In this document: one piece after another, positions 10,581 to 22,194 of the stretch
Numbering within the stretch: the first letter of the stretch is position 1
Layout of the letters: each line of letters starts with the position of its first letter
From: Microglena sp. YARC
Lineage: Eukaryota; Chlorophyta; Chlorophyceae; Chlamydomonadales; Chlamydomonadaceae
Length of the DNA: 64,000 bases
Direction of reading: 5' to 3'
Assembly: GCA_022414725.1 (NCBI GenBank)
Contig: CM039464.1
Coordinates: 56,201,336-56,265,335, forward strand
Notes under the pieces: model-generated
What the model was told of the DNA's origin: nothing
Seen by the model: the letters and a program-made list of their open reading frames with translations, nothing else
Database searches by the model: none
Translations under genes and position numbers: made by a program

Positions 10581-11055
10581 CTGGGGTGGATGTGGGGGTA
10601 GGGGTGGGTTGGTGAGGATTGGGTGTGGGTGATGATGACTGATGAAGGGGTATTCTTTTGGGGTAGGGTAGGTAGGGTGGGGGGAATTGGGGTTGGGGGT
10701 TGGCCATGGGGGTAGAGGGTTGGGGGTTGGCCACCACTTATAATATTTGGATCCATATGGATTACGATTTTTCTTTTTCGGCCAAACTGGCCGCCCCAGG
10801 AAGTCAAGCCCCTGGCAGGCCAGGCCAAGTTGGGCGGTGGCCTGCACTTTTGCGCAGGCGAGGAAGATCGCCATTTTGATCGCCTGCAATGGAGGCTGCA
10901 GGTCCATTATGGGATTAACGATTTATCTTTTTTTGTAACAGTAAATATCACTGTAGGCACGTCCGGCTTAATATGTTTTGGGTCTACCCCTAGACTGCTT
11001 TACATACATGTGGTGTGATCAACCCTCTCACCTTGCCACCTCGTGTTTATCTCCT
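10581..11055 (-). other. Intron sequence with G-rich tract and unassigned GC-rich block
   Basis: G-rich GGTTGGGGGTTGG-type sequence (10581-10740), then a unique GC-rich block (10745-10910) with no recognised homology. No exon supported. Confidence 0.4.
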
Positions 11056-11195
11056 ATCCTCAACTGGAACAAGCTAAGGCCATCGCGGTTGACAACGACC
11101 TGCCAACGCCAAGGAGCGACCGAAAGGGGGAGTCGAACCCCGACTCTTCCATCTCAAGCGATCTGGTGTACCACAGACCATTGAATATCACTGAG
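11056..11195 (-). mobile_element. tRNA-derived SINE fragment in hydroxylase intron
   Basis: Inverted SINE: CCATCGCGGTTGACAACGACC and AACGCCAAGGAGCGACCG, then a tRNA-like head whose minus strand reads TGGTCTGTGGTACACCAGAT and GGGGTTCGACTCC (B box). Confidence 0.65.
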
Positions 11196-11214
11196 AGGGC
11201 TGTTACATATATTT

Positions 11215-11460
11215 TGATCACCCTCTGGCCGTGCAACCGTTGGCCCAGTGAAAGCGAATGGGCTGGGCCATTCTCATCTCTCAACACGGCGCACTATTTG
11301 TTTTTTTATTATCACCCTCTCACCTTTGCACCTTAGTGTTTGTTCCAGTAACCAGCATTGGGGGATGCTGTCCTCCCCGCCTCTTCCCGCGTCAAGGTTG
11401 GGCAAGTCCATCAGCCTCATGGCCTCTTACGCCCCTGGACTGACACATATACAGATTTTG
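11215..11460 (-). repeat. Echoes of the hydroxylase GGET exon donor edge
   Basis: On the minus strand, 11335-11425 repeats the exon at 11474-11543 in degraded form (GGAAGAGGCGGGGAGGACAGC, then CTGGAACAAACACTAAGG) followed by the same GTGAGAGGGTG donor. Shorter donor-only copies lie at about 11215-11235 and 11020-11040. Confidence 0.7.
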
Positions 11461-11473
11461 ATCACCCTCTCAC

Positions 11474-11543
11474 CTTAAGCCCACCTAGGGTTTGGTCCAG
11501 TTGCCAGCATCAGGGAATGCCGTCTCCCCGCCTTCTTCCACAT
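11474..11543 (-). CDS. Prolyl 4-hydroxylase exon with GGET.FP motif
   Basis: Minus-strand exon after acceptor GTCGCAG reads VEEGGETAFPDAGNWTKP, the conserved EGGET.FP strand of prolyl 4-hydroxylases that precedes the second metal-ligand region in the next exon (10316-10580). A canonical donor AAG/GTGAGAG closes it at 11473, but a TAG lies between WTKP and that donor. Either the true donor is a few bases earlier or the gene is damaged. The expected upstream exons (first metal ligands HxD) would lie beyond the minisatellite and were not found. Confidence 0.75.
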
Positions 11544-11574
11544 CTGCGACATGATATGGGGATAATCTAAAATG

Positions 11575-14265
11575 GCATATGTCAAATACTATAAATGGGG
11601 ATAATATCAAAAGGGGATGATATCAAAAGGGGATAGCATCAAAAGGGGATAATATCATAAGGGGATAATATTCAAAGGGATAATATCAAAAGGGATAATA
11701 TCAAAAGGGGGATAAATATCAAAAGGGGATAATATCAAAAGGGGATTAATATAAAAGGGGATAATTATCAAAGGGATAATATCAGGGATAATATCAAAAG
11801 GGGATAATATCAAAAGGGGATATCAAAAGGGGATAATATCAAAAGGGGAAATATCAAAAGGGGATATATATCAAAGGGGATAATATCAAAAGGGATAATA
11901 TCAAAAAGGGGATAATATCAAAAGGGGATAATATCAAAAGGGGATAATATCAAAAGGGGATAATATCAAAAGGGGATAATATCAAAAGGGGATAATATCA
12001 AAAGGGGATAATATCAAAAGGGGATAATATCATAAGGGGATAATATCAAAAGGGGATAATATTCAAAAGGGGATAATTATCAAAAGGGATAATATCAAAA
12101 GGGATAATATCAAAAGGGGATAATATCAAAGGGATAATATCAAAAGGGGATAATATCAAAGGGGGATAATATCAAAAGGGGATAATATCAAAAGGGGATA
12201 TATCAAAAAGGGGATTAATAATCAAAGGTTGATTTATATTATAAAAGGGGATAATATCAAAAGGGGATAATATCAAAAAGGGGATAATATCAAAGGGGAT
12301 AATATCAAAAAGGGGTAATATCATAAGGGGATAATATTCAAAGGGGATAATATCAAAGGGGATAATATCAAAAGGGGATAATATCAAAGGGGATAATATC
12401 AAAGGGATAATATCAAAAGGGGGATAATATCAAAAGGGGATAATATAAAAAGGGATAATATCAAAAGGGGAATAATATTCAAAAGGGATAATATCAAAAG
12501 GGGAATAATATCAAAGGGGAATATATATTCAAAAGGGATAATTCAAAGGGGATAATATCAAGGGGATAATATCAAAAGGGGATAATATCAAAAGGATAAT
12601 ATAAAAGGGATAATATCAAAAGGGATAATATCAAAGGGATAATTATCAAAAGGGGATAATCTAAAGGGGATAATATCAAAAGGGGATAATATCAAAAAGG
12701 GATAATATCAAAAGGGGATAATATCAAAAGGGGATAATATCAAAAGGGGCTAATATCAAAAGGGGATAACTATCAAAAGGGGATAATATAAGGGGATAAT
12801 ATCAAAAAGGGGATAATATCAAAAGGGATAATATCAAAAGGGATAATATCAAGAAGGGGATAATATCAAAAGGGGAATAATATCAAAAGGGGATTAATAC
12901 AAAAGGGATAATATCAAAGGGGATTAATAATCAAAGGGGATAATATCAAAAGGGGATAATATCAAAGAGGGGATAATATCAAAGGGGATATATCAAAGGG
13001 GATAATATCAAAAGGGGATAATATCAAAAGGGGATAATATCAAAAGGGGATAATATCAAAAGGGGATAATATCAAAAGGGGATAATATCAATGGGGGGGG
13101 GGGGGGGGGGGATTTAATATCAAAAGGGATAATATCAAAGGGGATAATATCAAAAGGGGATAATATCAAAGGGGAATTAATATCAAAAGGGGATAATATC
13201 AAAAAGGGATAAATAAATCAAAGAAGGGGATAATATCAAAAGGGGATAATATCAAAAGGGGATAATATCAAAGGGAAATATCAAAAGGGATAATATCAAA
13301 AGGGGATAATATCAAAAGGGGATAATATCAAAGGGATAATATCAAGGGGATAATAATCAAAAGGGATAATATCAAAAGGGGATAATATCAAAAGGGGATA
13401 ATATCAAGGGGGATAATATCAAAAGGGGATAATATCAAAAGGGGATAATATCAAAAGGGGATAATATCAAAAGGGGATAATATCAAAAGGGGATAATATG
13501 CAAAGGGGATAATATCAAAGGGGATAATATGCAAAAGGGGATTTAATATCAAAGGGGTATATCATAAAGGGGATAATATAAAAGGGGGATAATATCAAAG
13601 GGGAGTAATATCAAAAGGGGATAATATCAAAAGGGGATAATATCAAAAGGGGATAATATCAAAAGGGGATAATATCACAAGGGGATAATATCAAAAGGGG
13701 ATAATATCAAAAGGGGATAATTATCAAAAGGGGATAATATCAAAAGGGGATAATATGCAAAAAGGGGGATAATATCAAAAGGGGTTATAATATACAAGGG
13801 GATAATATCAAAAAAGGGGATAATATAAAAGGGATAATATCAAAAGGGGAATAATATCAAAAGGGATAATACTCAAAAGGGATATATCAAAGGGATAATA
13901 TCAAAAGGGGATAATATCAAAAGGCGGATAATATTAAAAGGGGGATAATATAAAAGGGATAATATCAAAAGGGGAATAATATCAAAAGGATAATATCAAA
14001 AGGGGGAATAATATCAAAAGGGGATAATATCAAAAGGGGATAATATCAAAAGGGGATAATATCAAAAGGGGATAATATCAAAAGGGGATAATATCAAAAG
14101 GGGATAATATCAAAAGGGGATAATATCAAAAGGGGATAATATCAAAAGGGGATAATCATCAATAAGGGGATAATATCAAAGGGGATAATATTCAAAAGGG
14201 ATAATATCAAAAGGGGATAATATCAAAAGGGGATAATATCAAAAGGGGATAATATCAAAACGGCA
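11575..14265 (+). repeat. 2.7-kb minisatellite of GGGGATAATATCAAAA
   Basis: About 170 imperfect head-to-tail copies of a 16-bp unit, with indel variants (15-18 bp) and a poly-G interruption at about 13093-13111. It lies just upstream (minus-strand sense) of the hydroxylase GGET exon and is likely intronic. Regular blocks of perfect units alternate with degraded ones. Open frames here (for example 12172-12402) are a consequence of the repeat. Confidence 0.95.
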
Positions 14266-14555
14266 TATGTAAACAAATATAAAATAAATTGATACATAAA
14301 AAGGGGTAATATAAAATGGCACATGCCAAATAATATAAATTATTTTAAATGGGGACTATATAAATGGGGATAATATAAAATAGGCAATATGTCAAATAAT
14401 ATAAGATAATATAAAAAGGGTTATATAAACGAGAAATAATATAAAATGGGGATATAAGACAAGGGAATCATTAAAATGGCACATGTCAATAATATAAAAT
14501 AATATAAACAAGGATGAACTCTAATAGATAAGTCATATGTCAAATAAACAAGTGC
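14266..14555. other. Degraded AT-rich border of the minisatellite
   Basis: Related words (AATGGCACATGTCAAATAAT, GGGGATAATATAAAA) persist in a longer, decayed unit. No gene seen. Confidence 0.5.
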
Positions 14556-15130
14556 TGACCAAAAGCCTTAAGGTACAGTCAAATTAGGGGTTGATAAGTC
14601 TAAGCAGCGTGCAAGCGACACGGACATTGGTAGAGTGTATTGGGCAACCGGAAGCGAAAGTGGCAACGGACTGGAGTTGACCGAAAGCCAGTTAGTTATG
14701 AGACAGTTTGGCTGACTGTGTTTCAAGCCATTAATTTTTAGGTTGGGTCGTCGGACAAACGGACAAAAAGGTTTTAAACCTGGAGCTGCCCCGTCCCAAA
14801 GGGGAGCTACACCAAACATAGGGTTTTTATTAGGGTCCCGTAAGTGCTAACAGGGTGTGGATAACTGGGTATGGGGAGTGTGGCGTATGTCAATAAACAA
14901 GGCAACAGCCTAAAAAAGTCAGGCCTAATATGTAGAGTCAAAAATAGGGTGGACAAAGGGTTTTATTAGGTCCTTAACACTAACAGGGTATGGGTAGCAG
15001 GGTACGGGGAATATTTGGCATAATGCATAGACAAGTACTGACTAACAGTAAGCGGGGGGGCCTAATTATCCGCGGTAGTCAAAATAGGGTGGACAAACGG
15101 TTTTAACAACAAGAAAGAGGAAGACAAAGG
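14556..15130 (+). repeat. Imperfect tandem repeat, about 3 units
   Basis: Units share GTTTTTATTAGG, TAACAGGGTRTGG, GCATAATG and AAAATAGGGTGGACAAA words at about 14815, 14950 and 15075. No coding content recognised. Confidence 0.5.
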
Positions 15131-15164
15131 ATTACAATCGGAATCCATTGTGGTTAAGTATGAT

Positions 15165-15355
15165 AAGCCTGGTGGGGCGTGTGTTAAGGGCCCGTCGTAC
15201 GCGGGTAGGGAAGCGGTCTTCTACCTCAACTGGACACAGCTACCATCGCGGTTGACAACGACGCTGCAACGCCAAGGAGCGAACGAACCCGTCGACTCTT
15301 CATCCTCCAAGTGATTTGGTCTACCACGAGACCAAATGTTATCACTGAAAGGGGC
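15165..15355 (-). mobile_element. tRNA-derived SINE
   Basis: Inverted copy: AAGCCTGGTGGGGCGTGTG at the left, CCATCGCGGTTGACAACGACG in the middle, then a tRNA-like head with CTACCACGAGACCA. Confidence 0.65.
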
Positions 15356-15500
15356 TATAATAGACATAAGACTTTCACTGGCTTTGCTTTTGGGTGGAAA
15401 GTTGGCAACCGGTATTGAAAAGCTATACATAAGAACCGCGCCTCTAATATCTATAATATGTAGTAGAGGACCTCCCCTAAACACACACACATCCCCTCGC

Positions 15501-16500
15501 NNNNNNNNNNNNNNNNNNNNNNNNNNNNNNNNNNNNNNNNNNNNNNNNNNNNNNNNNNNNNNNNNNNNNNNNNNNNNNNNNNNNNNNNNNNNNNNNNNNN
15601 NNNNNNNNNNNNNNNNNNNNNNNNNNNNNNNNNNNNNNNNNNNNNNNNNNNNNNNNNNNNNNNNNNNNNNNNNNNNNNNNNNNNNNNNNNNNNNNNNNNN
15701 NNNNNNNNNNNNNNNNNNNNNNNNNNNNNNNNNNNNNNNNNNNNNNNNNNNNNNNNNNNNNNNNNNNNNNNNNNNNNNNNNNNNNNNNNNNNNNNNNNNN
15801 NNNNNNNNNNNNNNNNNNNNNNNNNNNNNNNNNNNNNNNNNNNNNNNNNNNNNNNNNNNNNNNNNNNNNNNNNNNNNNNNNNNNNNNNNNNNNNNNNNNN
15901 NNNNNNNNNNNNNNNNNNNNNNNNNNNNNNNNNNNNNNNNNNNNNNNNNNNNNNNNNNNNNNNNNNNNNNNNNNNNNNNNNNNNNNNNNNNNNNNNNNNN
16001 NNNNNNNNNNNNNNNNNNNNNNNNNNNNNNNNNNNNNNNNNNNNNNNNNNNNNNNNNNNNNNNNNNNNNNNNNNNNNNNNNNNNNNNNNNNNNNNNNNNN
16101 NNNNNNNNNNNNNNNNNNNNNNNNNNNNNNNNNNNNNNNNNNNNNNNNNNNNNNNNNNNNNNNNNNNNNNNNNNNNNNNNNNNNNNNNNNNNNNNNNNNN
16201 NNNNNNNNNNNNNNNNNNNNNNNNNNNNNNNNNNNNNNNNNNNNNNNNNNNNNNNNNNNNNNNNNNNNNNNNNNNNNNNNNNNNNNNNNNNNNNNNNNNN
16301 NNNNNNNNNNNNNNNNNNNNNNNNNNNNNNNNNNNNNNNNNNNNNNNNNNNNNNNNNNNNNNNNNNNNNNNNNNNNNNNNNNNNNNNNNNNNNNNNNNNN
16401 NNNNNNNNNNNNNNNNNNNNNNNNNNNNNNNNNNNNNNNNNNNNNNNNNNNNNNNNNNNNNNNNNNNNNNNNNNNNNNNNNNNNNNNNNNNNNNNNNNNN
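15501..16500. other. Assembly gap (1000 N)
   Basis: Exactly 1000 unknown bases, the usual size of a fixed-length scaffold gap. True length and content are unknown. Confidence 0.99.
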
Positions 16501-16739
16501 TCGGGAGGTGGTGGTAGGGCAACTGGTGGGATGAAATGAAGTGGAAGTCAAGAACGTTTGACAAACTACCGAACAAACTTCGCACGAACTGTGAAACAGC
16601 TTGTAGAGGCTAAAATACTTGAACTTCCACCCATGTCACAGATTCATACAATTACACATACCCCCCTCCCCCCGGGCCCCCCCCCCCCCCCCCCCACCCG
16701 TCCGCCCACCCCCACCGCGCGCCCAACACACGCACACAC

Positions 16740-16980
16740 ACACATCCTGCAACCGGCTGCGACAAGGCCAACAGTGAGTTGCCACAGCATGCCTTAAAGG
16801 ACAGCACTAGTTATTCGTAGTGCCGATGAAGTAAGTGCCCTGATCCGAATGACACCACACAAACACAACATACACTCCACCCACCCACCCGCCCACACCC
16901 ACCATCCACCCACCTTGCCAGGCCTGGACAAGGCCAAACAGGAGTTGCACAAGGCATTCCTTAAAGGAGCAATGGTGTGC
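16740..16980 (+). repeat. Two copies of a possible coiled-coil exon edge
   Basis: Segments at about 16750-16800 and 16915-16972 share GACAAGGCCAA, GAGTTGC, CA.GC.T.CCTTAAAGG after C-rich introns. They could encode DKAN-SEL-type heptads. Neither has a long open frame. Probably echoes of an exon of the gene that starts in or before the gap. Confidence 0.35.
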
Positions 16981-17214
16981 TGAGCACCTCCAACTGCCTG
17001 GCCTCGATGTTTAGAGATTATCAACCAGATGTGATGGAGATGCCCCCGTCCCTCATTCCAGCACCTTGCATTATTCACGGAAATGTGGAGCTGCTTCTGC
17101 CCAAGCGCGGGCTCTAATCGCACTTCAACCAAACCCCACCTCCGAAGCCGCTAGAAGCTACCCCTGAGAAAGGCCAGCCCCAGTGAGCTATTAACCACGC
17201 CAGCCATGCGAAAG

Positions 17215-17375
17215 GCGCCACCTGGAGGCTCAGCGTACAGAGATGGGCACTGAGCTACTCACTACCACAGCGCGAAAGCGAGGCGGAACCCTTCAGCCTT
17301 GGAGGCCAACGATCTATCCCTGCATACAACGCGCCTGTCCAACGAGGTTTCGGAGCTGGAGAAGGTGCCGTAAAG
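17215..17375 (+). CDS. Possible coiled-coil exon, frame broken
   Basis: Two overlapping frames read LEAQRTEMGTELL and, further on, LEANDLSLHTTRLSNEVSEL, with hydrophobic residues at heptad spacing. They are out of frame with one another, so the exon is degraded or mis-sequenced. It would be the first recognisable exon of the coiled-coil gene that continues to 40.5 kb. Confidence 0.35.
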
Positions 17376-17439
17376 GCCCAGAAATCAGAAGAGCTTTTCT
17401 GCGCCAGCCCTGGCTTCAGCAACAGCAGGACTGCATTGG

Positions 17440-18060
17440 TCGAGGTCTGGGGTCGAGTGTCATCACCAAGGTGGTGTTGGTCGGTTTTGTTGGTTGTCGG
17501 TTGGCTGTTGGTTGGTTGGTTGGTTGGTTTGGTTCGTGGCATTGGTGCGAGGTTTCGGGGTATCAGGAGGTAGTCACACCAAGGTTGTTGTTGGTCTGTT
17601 TGATTTGTGGTTTGGTTGGCCAGGTTTTTGTTTGGTTGTGTTGGCAGTTGGGTGCTGAGATGGGTCTGGTGGTCGGATCTGGGTGTCGACCGATCCGAAG
17701 GTTGGTTTTGGTCGGATTTTTGGGTGGCGGTTGCCTTTCTGGTGTGGCCTCTCGTGGTTGGTTGGTTTGGCCACATTGGTGACTGAAGGGTCGGGTCGGA
17801 GCGTTCACACCAAGGTTTGTTGCGTCAGTTCTGTTGCCTGGTGGTCGGTTGGCTCGGGTTAGGTTTTGGTTTTGGTTGCGTGGTCTGGCATTGGTGCTGA
17901 AAGAGCCTGGATTCGCGGAGGAGTCACACCCAGGTTGGATTGGTCCGCCTTGGGTTATGGTGGCATCGGATTGGTTTTGTTTTGCAGGTGAGTGTGTCCT
18001 ACCACCACCAACCACCAGTGACGATTTACAGGCCAGCCAGTTCCTACTCCTTCTTAAAGT
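17440..18060 (+). repeat. Donor-edge echoes with (GGTT)n intron
   Basis: The junction GTGTCATCACCAAGGTGGTG (17457-17476) recurs as GTCACACCAAGGTTG (about 17571), TTCACACCAAGGTTTG (about 17804) and GTCACACCCAGGTTGG (about 17923), separated by GGTTGGTTGG-rich DNA. Confidence 0.55.
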
Positions 18061-18065
18061 ACCCC

Positions 18066-18096
<31 letters not shown>

Positions 18097-18415
18097 TGCC
18101 CGCCTGCCCTATAGCATCTCCCCACCCTATACGTCCATACCCCCCACCCCCCCACCCTGTATGACACCACACACCCCACGGAACATCAACCCTTACAGCA
18201 CCCACCACCCCACCCTAAAGCACACCCCCCACACCCACATCTTCATCCCACCGACCCCTATAGCCCCTCCCCCCCCCCCCCCCACACACACACACCATCC
18301 CACCGACCCCTATAGCGCCCCCACCCCCACCCCCACCCCCACCCCCACCCAGGGCCCCCAGCCCCCACCCCCACCATCCCAGACACCCCACAAACCCCCA
18401 CACCCAGGATGAGGC
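18061..18415 (+). repeat. C-rich low-complexity tract
   Basis: Poly-C and CCCCCACCCCCA runs with TATAGC interruptions, typical of the intron filler in this region. No gene. Confidence 0.9.
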
Positions 18416-18454
18416 TGAAAGGGAATACCTTGGACCCCGTAGAGGGTTGGTGGA

Positions 18455-20137
18455 GCGTCAAATGCCTGCATTTAGAGCAGGTGGTGAAGATTGACACAGG
18501 AGCATGCATACCACACTCTCACACACACACCCCTCCACACATCCCTCCACACACCCCTCCACACACACACCACCCCAGGTGAATGATTGAGTCCCAGACC
18601 TCCCTGCGATCTGAGGGATACCTTGGGGGAGGGGATGTGTTGCGTGAGTGTCAAATCCCTGCAGGGAGCAGGTGGTGAAGATGACACAAAGGAGCTTATG
18701 CACACACGCTGCAGTTGAAAAGCATGTGTGAGATGGACCATTTGAGGTACCAAAATTGAGCAGCTTGGCACATGGTGGAGGAGGGAGGATGGTGGTGACT
18801 GGTGTGGGGTGGGGTGTGGGGTGGGGGTGATTAAGGTTATGAGTGTGATTGTGGTAGGTGGGTCGGGTGGGTGGGGGTATGTGTGTGTGTGTGTGTGGGC
18901 GGGGGCGTGAAATTGACAATTTTATGGTACCAGATTCAGCACTTGTCAAGGTGCTAGGGAGTGTCTGGCAGTCGTGTGGGAGTGAAAGTTATGGTGTTGG
19001 GGTGGTGGGGCGTGGTGGTGTGGCATGGGGGGGGGGGGAGATATTTGTGTCTGCGTCGGGATTGGGTGGCGACGGGAAGAGTGATGGATTGGGTGGGTGT
19101 CCGGTGGTCTTGGTGGGGCAGTGGGCAAGAGGCAATGTTTGAGACGCTGTGGAGATTGACAATTTGAAGCATGCGTGTGAAGCGGGATGTGGTGTCAGTT
19201 GATGTGAGTTGGCGGATTGGGTGGAGTTTTCAATCGTGGTGTGTGCTGACCTGTGGGTGTTCCCAATGCTCCGTGGGTTGCTATTGTGGTGTTTCCAATG
19301 GTGGAGTGTGTGTGGCCTGGGATTCGGTATGTTCTTGCTAGTGCTGAAGTCGATGGACCAATTGAGCAGCTTGCAAGGTGAGGGAGGATCGGTGTGTTGG
19401 TGAAACTGGTATGGTGGTTTGGTGTGTTGGTGGTGGGTGGTAGGGGGAGGGAGGGTGGAGGGGAAAGCCGAGTCCGCCACTGTAGGTGAGGGTTTAACCA
19501 TTTGAGGTACCCAGATTGAGCAGCTTGCACGGGTGCATGTGAGGGGTGTCGGCAGTGTGGGGCGTGAGTTGGGTGGTAGGGGTGGGGGGGAAGGGGAGTG
19601 GGGTGGGGGGGGATGATTTTGGACGGGATTGGGGTGGAGGGGAAGGATGGATGGGATTGGGGTGGGGGTTTGGGGGTGGGGTGGTGGGGGCAGGAAGCAT
19701 GCAGTTGAAGCATGTGGAGATTGACAATTTGAGGTACCAGATTGAGCAGCTTGCAGGGTGAGGAGAGAGGTGGTGGGTGAACTGGGTGGTGGTGTGGTGG
19801 TGGTGGGGGTGGGGGCGAGGGGGGGAGGGCGGTGGGATGGTGAGGGGTTTACCATTTGACGTACGATTGAGCAGCTACTTGGCAGGTGAGGGTCCGTCAG
19901 CAGTGGTGCGTGAAGTGTGTGGGGTGGCGGGCGGGGGGGGTGGGGGGGGATGATTTGTGGACGCGGATTGTGTGGAGGGAAGAGTGGATGGGATTGGGTG
20001 TGGGGTGGGTGGGGTGGGTGGGGTGGGGGGCAGAAGCATGCAGTTGCAAGCATGTGGAGATGATTACTTGAGGGTACCAGATTGAGCAGCTTGGCAAGGT
20101 GAGGAGGGAGGTCGGGGGTGTGGGCATGAAGTGTGAA

Positions 20138-20176
<39 letters not shown>

Positions 20177-20530
20177 GAAGCATGCAGTTGAAGCATGTGG
20201 AGATTGACAATTTGAGGTACCAGATTGAGCAGCTTGGCAAGGTGAGGAGGGAGGTGGTGGTGAACTGGTGGTGGTGTGGGGTAGGGGGGGGGGGGGGGGT
20301 AGGTGAGGGTTGAAGCATGTTTAGATAAACCATTTGACGGTACCAGATTGAGCAGCTTGGCAAGGTGAGGGAGGGATGGAGGGCAGGAAGGAGGGCCGTG
20401 AAGTGTGAGGGGGGCGTGTGTGTGTGGGGGGGGGATGGAGGGATTGGTTAAGGGAAGCGTGGAGGGGTCTGGAGGTGTGTGGTGGGGGGGGGGGGTAGGG
20501 GGGGGGCAGGAAGCGTGAGGGGGGTGAGGG
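18455..20530 (+). repeat. Exon-echo array A (KHVEIDNLRYQIEQL)
   Basis: About eleven copies, 130-250 bp apart, of a short coiled-coil coding segment read best at 19697-19757 and 20178-20240 as KHVEIDNLRYQIEQLA, each followed by AAGGTGAGG donor-like sequence. Many copies have indels or stops. G-rich microsatellite fills the spaces. No following full-length exon was found before 21143, so which copy is functional is unclear. Confidence 0.7.
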
Positions 20531-20885
20531 ATGCGTGCGAGGGTGTGTGGGTGGGGGGGTGAGGGATTAAGGGTTGGAATTGGGTTTGGGATTGGGGGGG
20601 AAGGGGTGGAATGTGGAGGAGGTTAGGTGGATAGAGGGGTGAGGTGCCATGGTGTGAGTGTGAGGTGTGTGTATGTGTGTGTGTGGTTGGGCGGGGTGAT
20701 TGGGGGGGTGTGTGGTGGGGGGGGGGGTGGGGGCGTGGCAAGTGTCAGGAGGGGGATGGGGTTCGTGGAGGGGATTGGGGTTGATGGGGTGGGGGGGGGG
20801 GGGGGGGGGGGTGAAGTGTGTGTGTGGGGGTAGGGGTCACGTGAATGAATTGGGGTTGGGGTTGGGGGGTTAGGGGGGGGGGAGA
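20531..20885 (+). repeat. G-rich low-complexity tract
   Basis: (GGGGGT)n-like sequence with long poly-G runs at about 20794-20811. No gene. Confidence 0.9.
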
Positions 20886-20989
20886 GGACTAAACTGTTCC
20901 TAATGCATGGTTGATAACATCAATATTATCCCCTGCTTAACTCACATCCCATTCTTCATTGAAACTCCACACCCCACACCCAAACCCCC

Positions 20990-21100
20990 ATGATGCGTCA
21001 CTAAAAACTCCACACCCTAAACCCTAAACCCCAAGCTTCACTACATATCCATACTTAAATGAAACCGTACATCCTAAACTCTAAACCCTAACCCCCATCA
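20990..21100 (+). repeat. Interstitial CCCTAAAC-type telomere-like repeats
   Basis: CACACCCTAAACCCTAAACC and ACATCCTAAACTCTAAACCC units occur within an array of AAACTCCACA-containing copies that precede the exon at 21143. The exon's own acceptor (AAAACTCCACAG) is one member of that array. Confidence 0.6.
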
Positions 21101-21142
21101 ATCTCCACATTCACCCCGTGCTCCGCAACCAAAACTCCACAG

Positions 21143-22190
21143 AAAGAATCAGAAGATTTGGAGAAACTGACGAGGGAGGTGAAGGCCCTCAGCGATGAGC
21201 TGGAGCGGCTTGAGGTCAGCCCCGAAACCATCACGGACCTCCTGACAGCTGCCGCCAGCGCCTTCAACTCCGGCTTGGGCCTCCCCCAGCCCGACTGCAG
21301 CTTTTACACTGTCCTAAGCCCCCTCCATGAGGCCCCCCAGCCCCCCAGCAACACCACGCCGCCTCTAGAGCACGCTCAATACAGCACAGGGCCCCCAGCC
21401 AGCATGTCAGCACGACAGTACCGTGGCCGGGCAGGCAGGGGGGCCTAACTCAGGTTCCGGAGCTAGCCGCCGCCACCATACAGATCATGGCCCTAAAAGA
21501 ACAGCTGGCCAAATGCGAATTGGAGTTAGAGCACGTCACAGCTTCAAGAGATATAGTGGCAGCCCAGCTGCTGACATCAGCGCAGCAGGCCAAGCCACAC
21601 CACATGGGGGGGGCAGGCCGTCCTCTGGGCAACCCCTTTGCCAACCCCAACAAGCCCTCCGGTCCTAGGCCCCACAAGTCCGGGGGGGGCAAATCCGGCG
21701 GGCCCAGAGCCGAAGTCTCGGTGTCGGTGATTTACGAAGAAGAGGTCTCTCGGCTAAGACGACAGCTAAGCGAAGTAACTGCCAACCTGACCGAGACCAC
21801 ACAGAAGTTAGACGCTGCAGAAGCCAGGTCATTAGCCCTAGAAGCCGAGCTCTCCCCAGCTGTCAACTTATCAGTGGTGGAGGCTGATGGTCTCGTTGCC
21901 AACCCAGCAGGCGCCAGCACTACCGCCAGCAGTACGCAGGCCATTAAGCTACAGGCTCAGCTACAGACTCAGCTACAAGCTGTCAGCAAGGCGCTGGCAG
22001 AGGAGCAGGAGAGTGTGGCTAAGACCAAGATGCAGCTAGCGGGAGCATTGAAGGAGATTGAAAGCTTGAAGGCGTCCTTGAAAGAGAGTGCCAACAACTC
22101 TGCCGCGTTAGAGACGCAACTGACAGAGGCTAGTGCTCACAGCAGTTCCCCTTACGTCACAGTTAGAAACGTCAGTGCTGCAGGGGGGTG
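21143..22190 (+). CDS. Coiled-coil protein exon block
   Basis: After acceptor CTCCACAG the frame 21143-21448 gives a coiled-coil start (ESEDLEKLTREVKALSDELE) and a Pro-rich stretch. From about 21453 a second frame continues to 22190: ALKEQLAKCELELEHV, a Gly/Pro/Lys linker, EEEVSRLRRQLSEVTANL, then LQAQLQTQLQAVSKALAEEQ and LKEIESLKASLKESANN. The switch of frame near 21425-21452 could be a short intron (CTAACTCAG before 21453 is a good acceptor) or a frameshift. The 3' end (LTEASAHSS) is frameshifted compared with its own repeat at 22575, where the frame stays open. The product would be a long cytoskeletal or Golgi-type coiled coil; no named family is recognised. Confidence 0.65.
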
Positions 22191-22194
22191 AGAG

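Noticed and set aside
12172..12402. Repetitive Ile/Asp/Pro frame on the minus strand
   Set aside because: Translation of the 16-bp minisatellite, no independent evidence.
15221..16585. Long frames across the N gap
   Set aside because: Open only because N cannot form a stop; flanks show no coding sequence.
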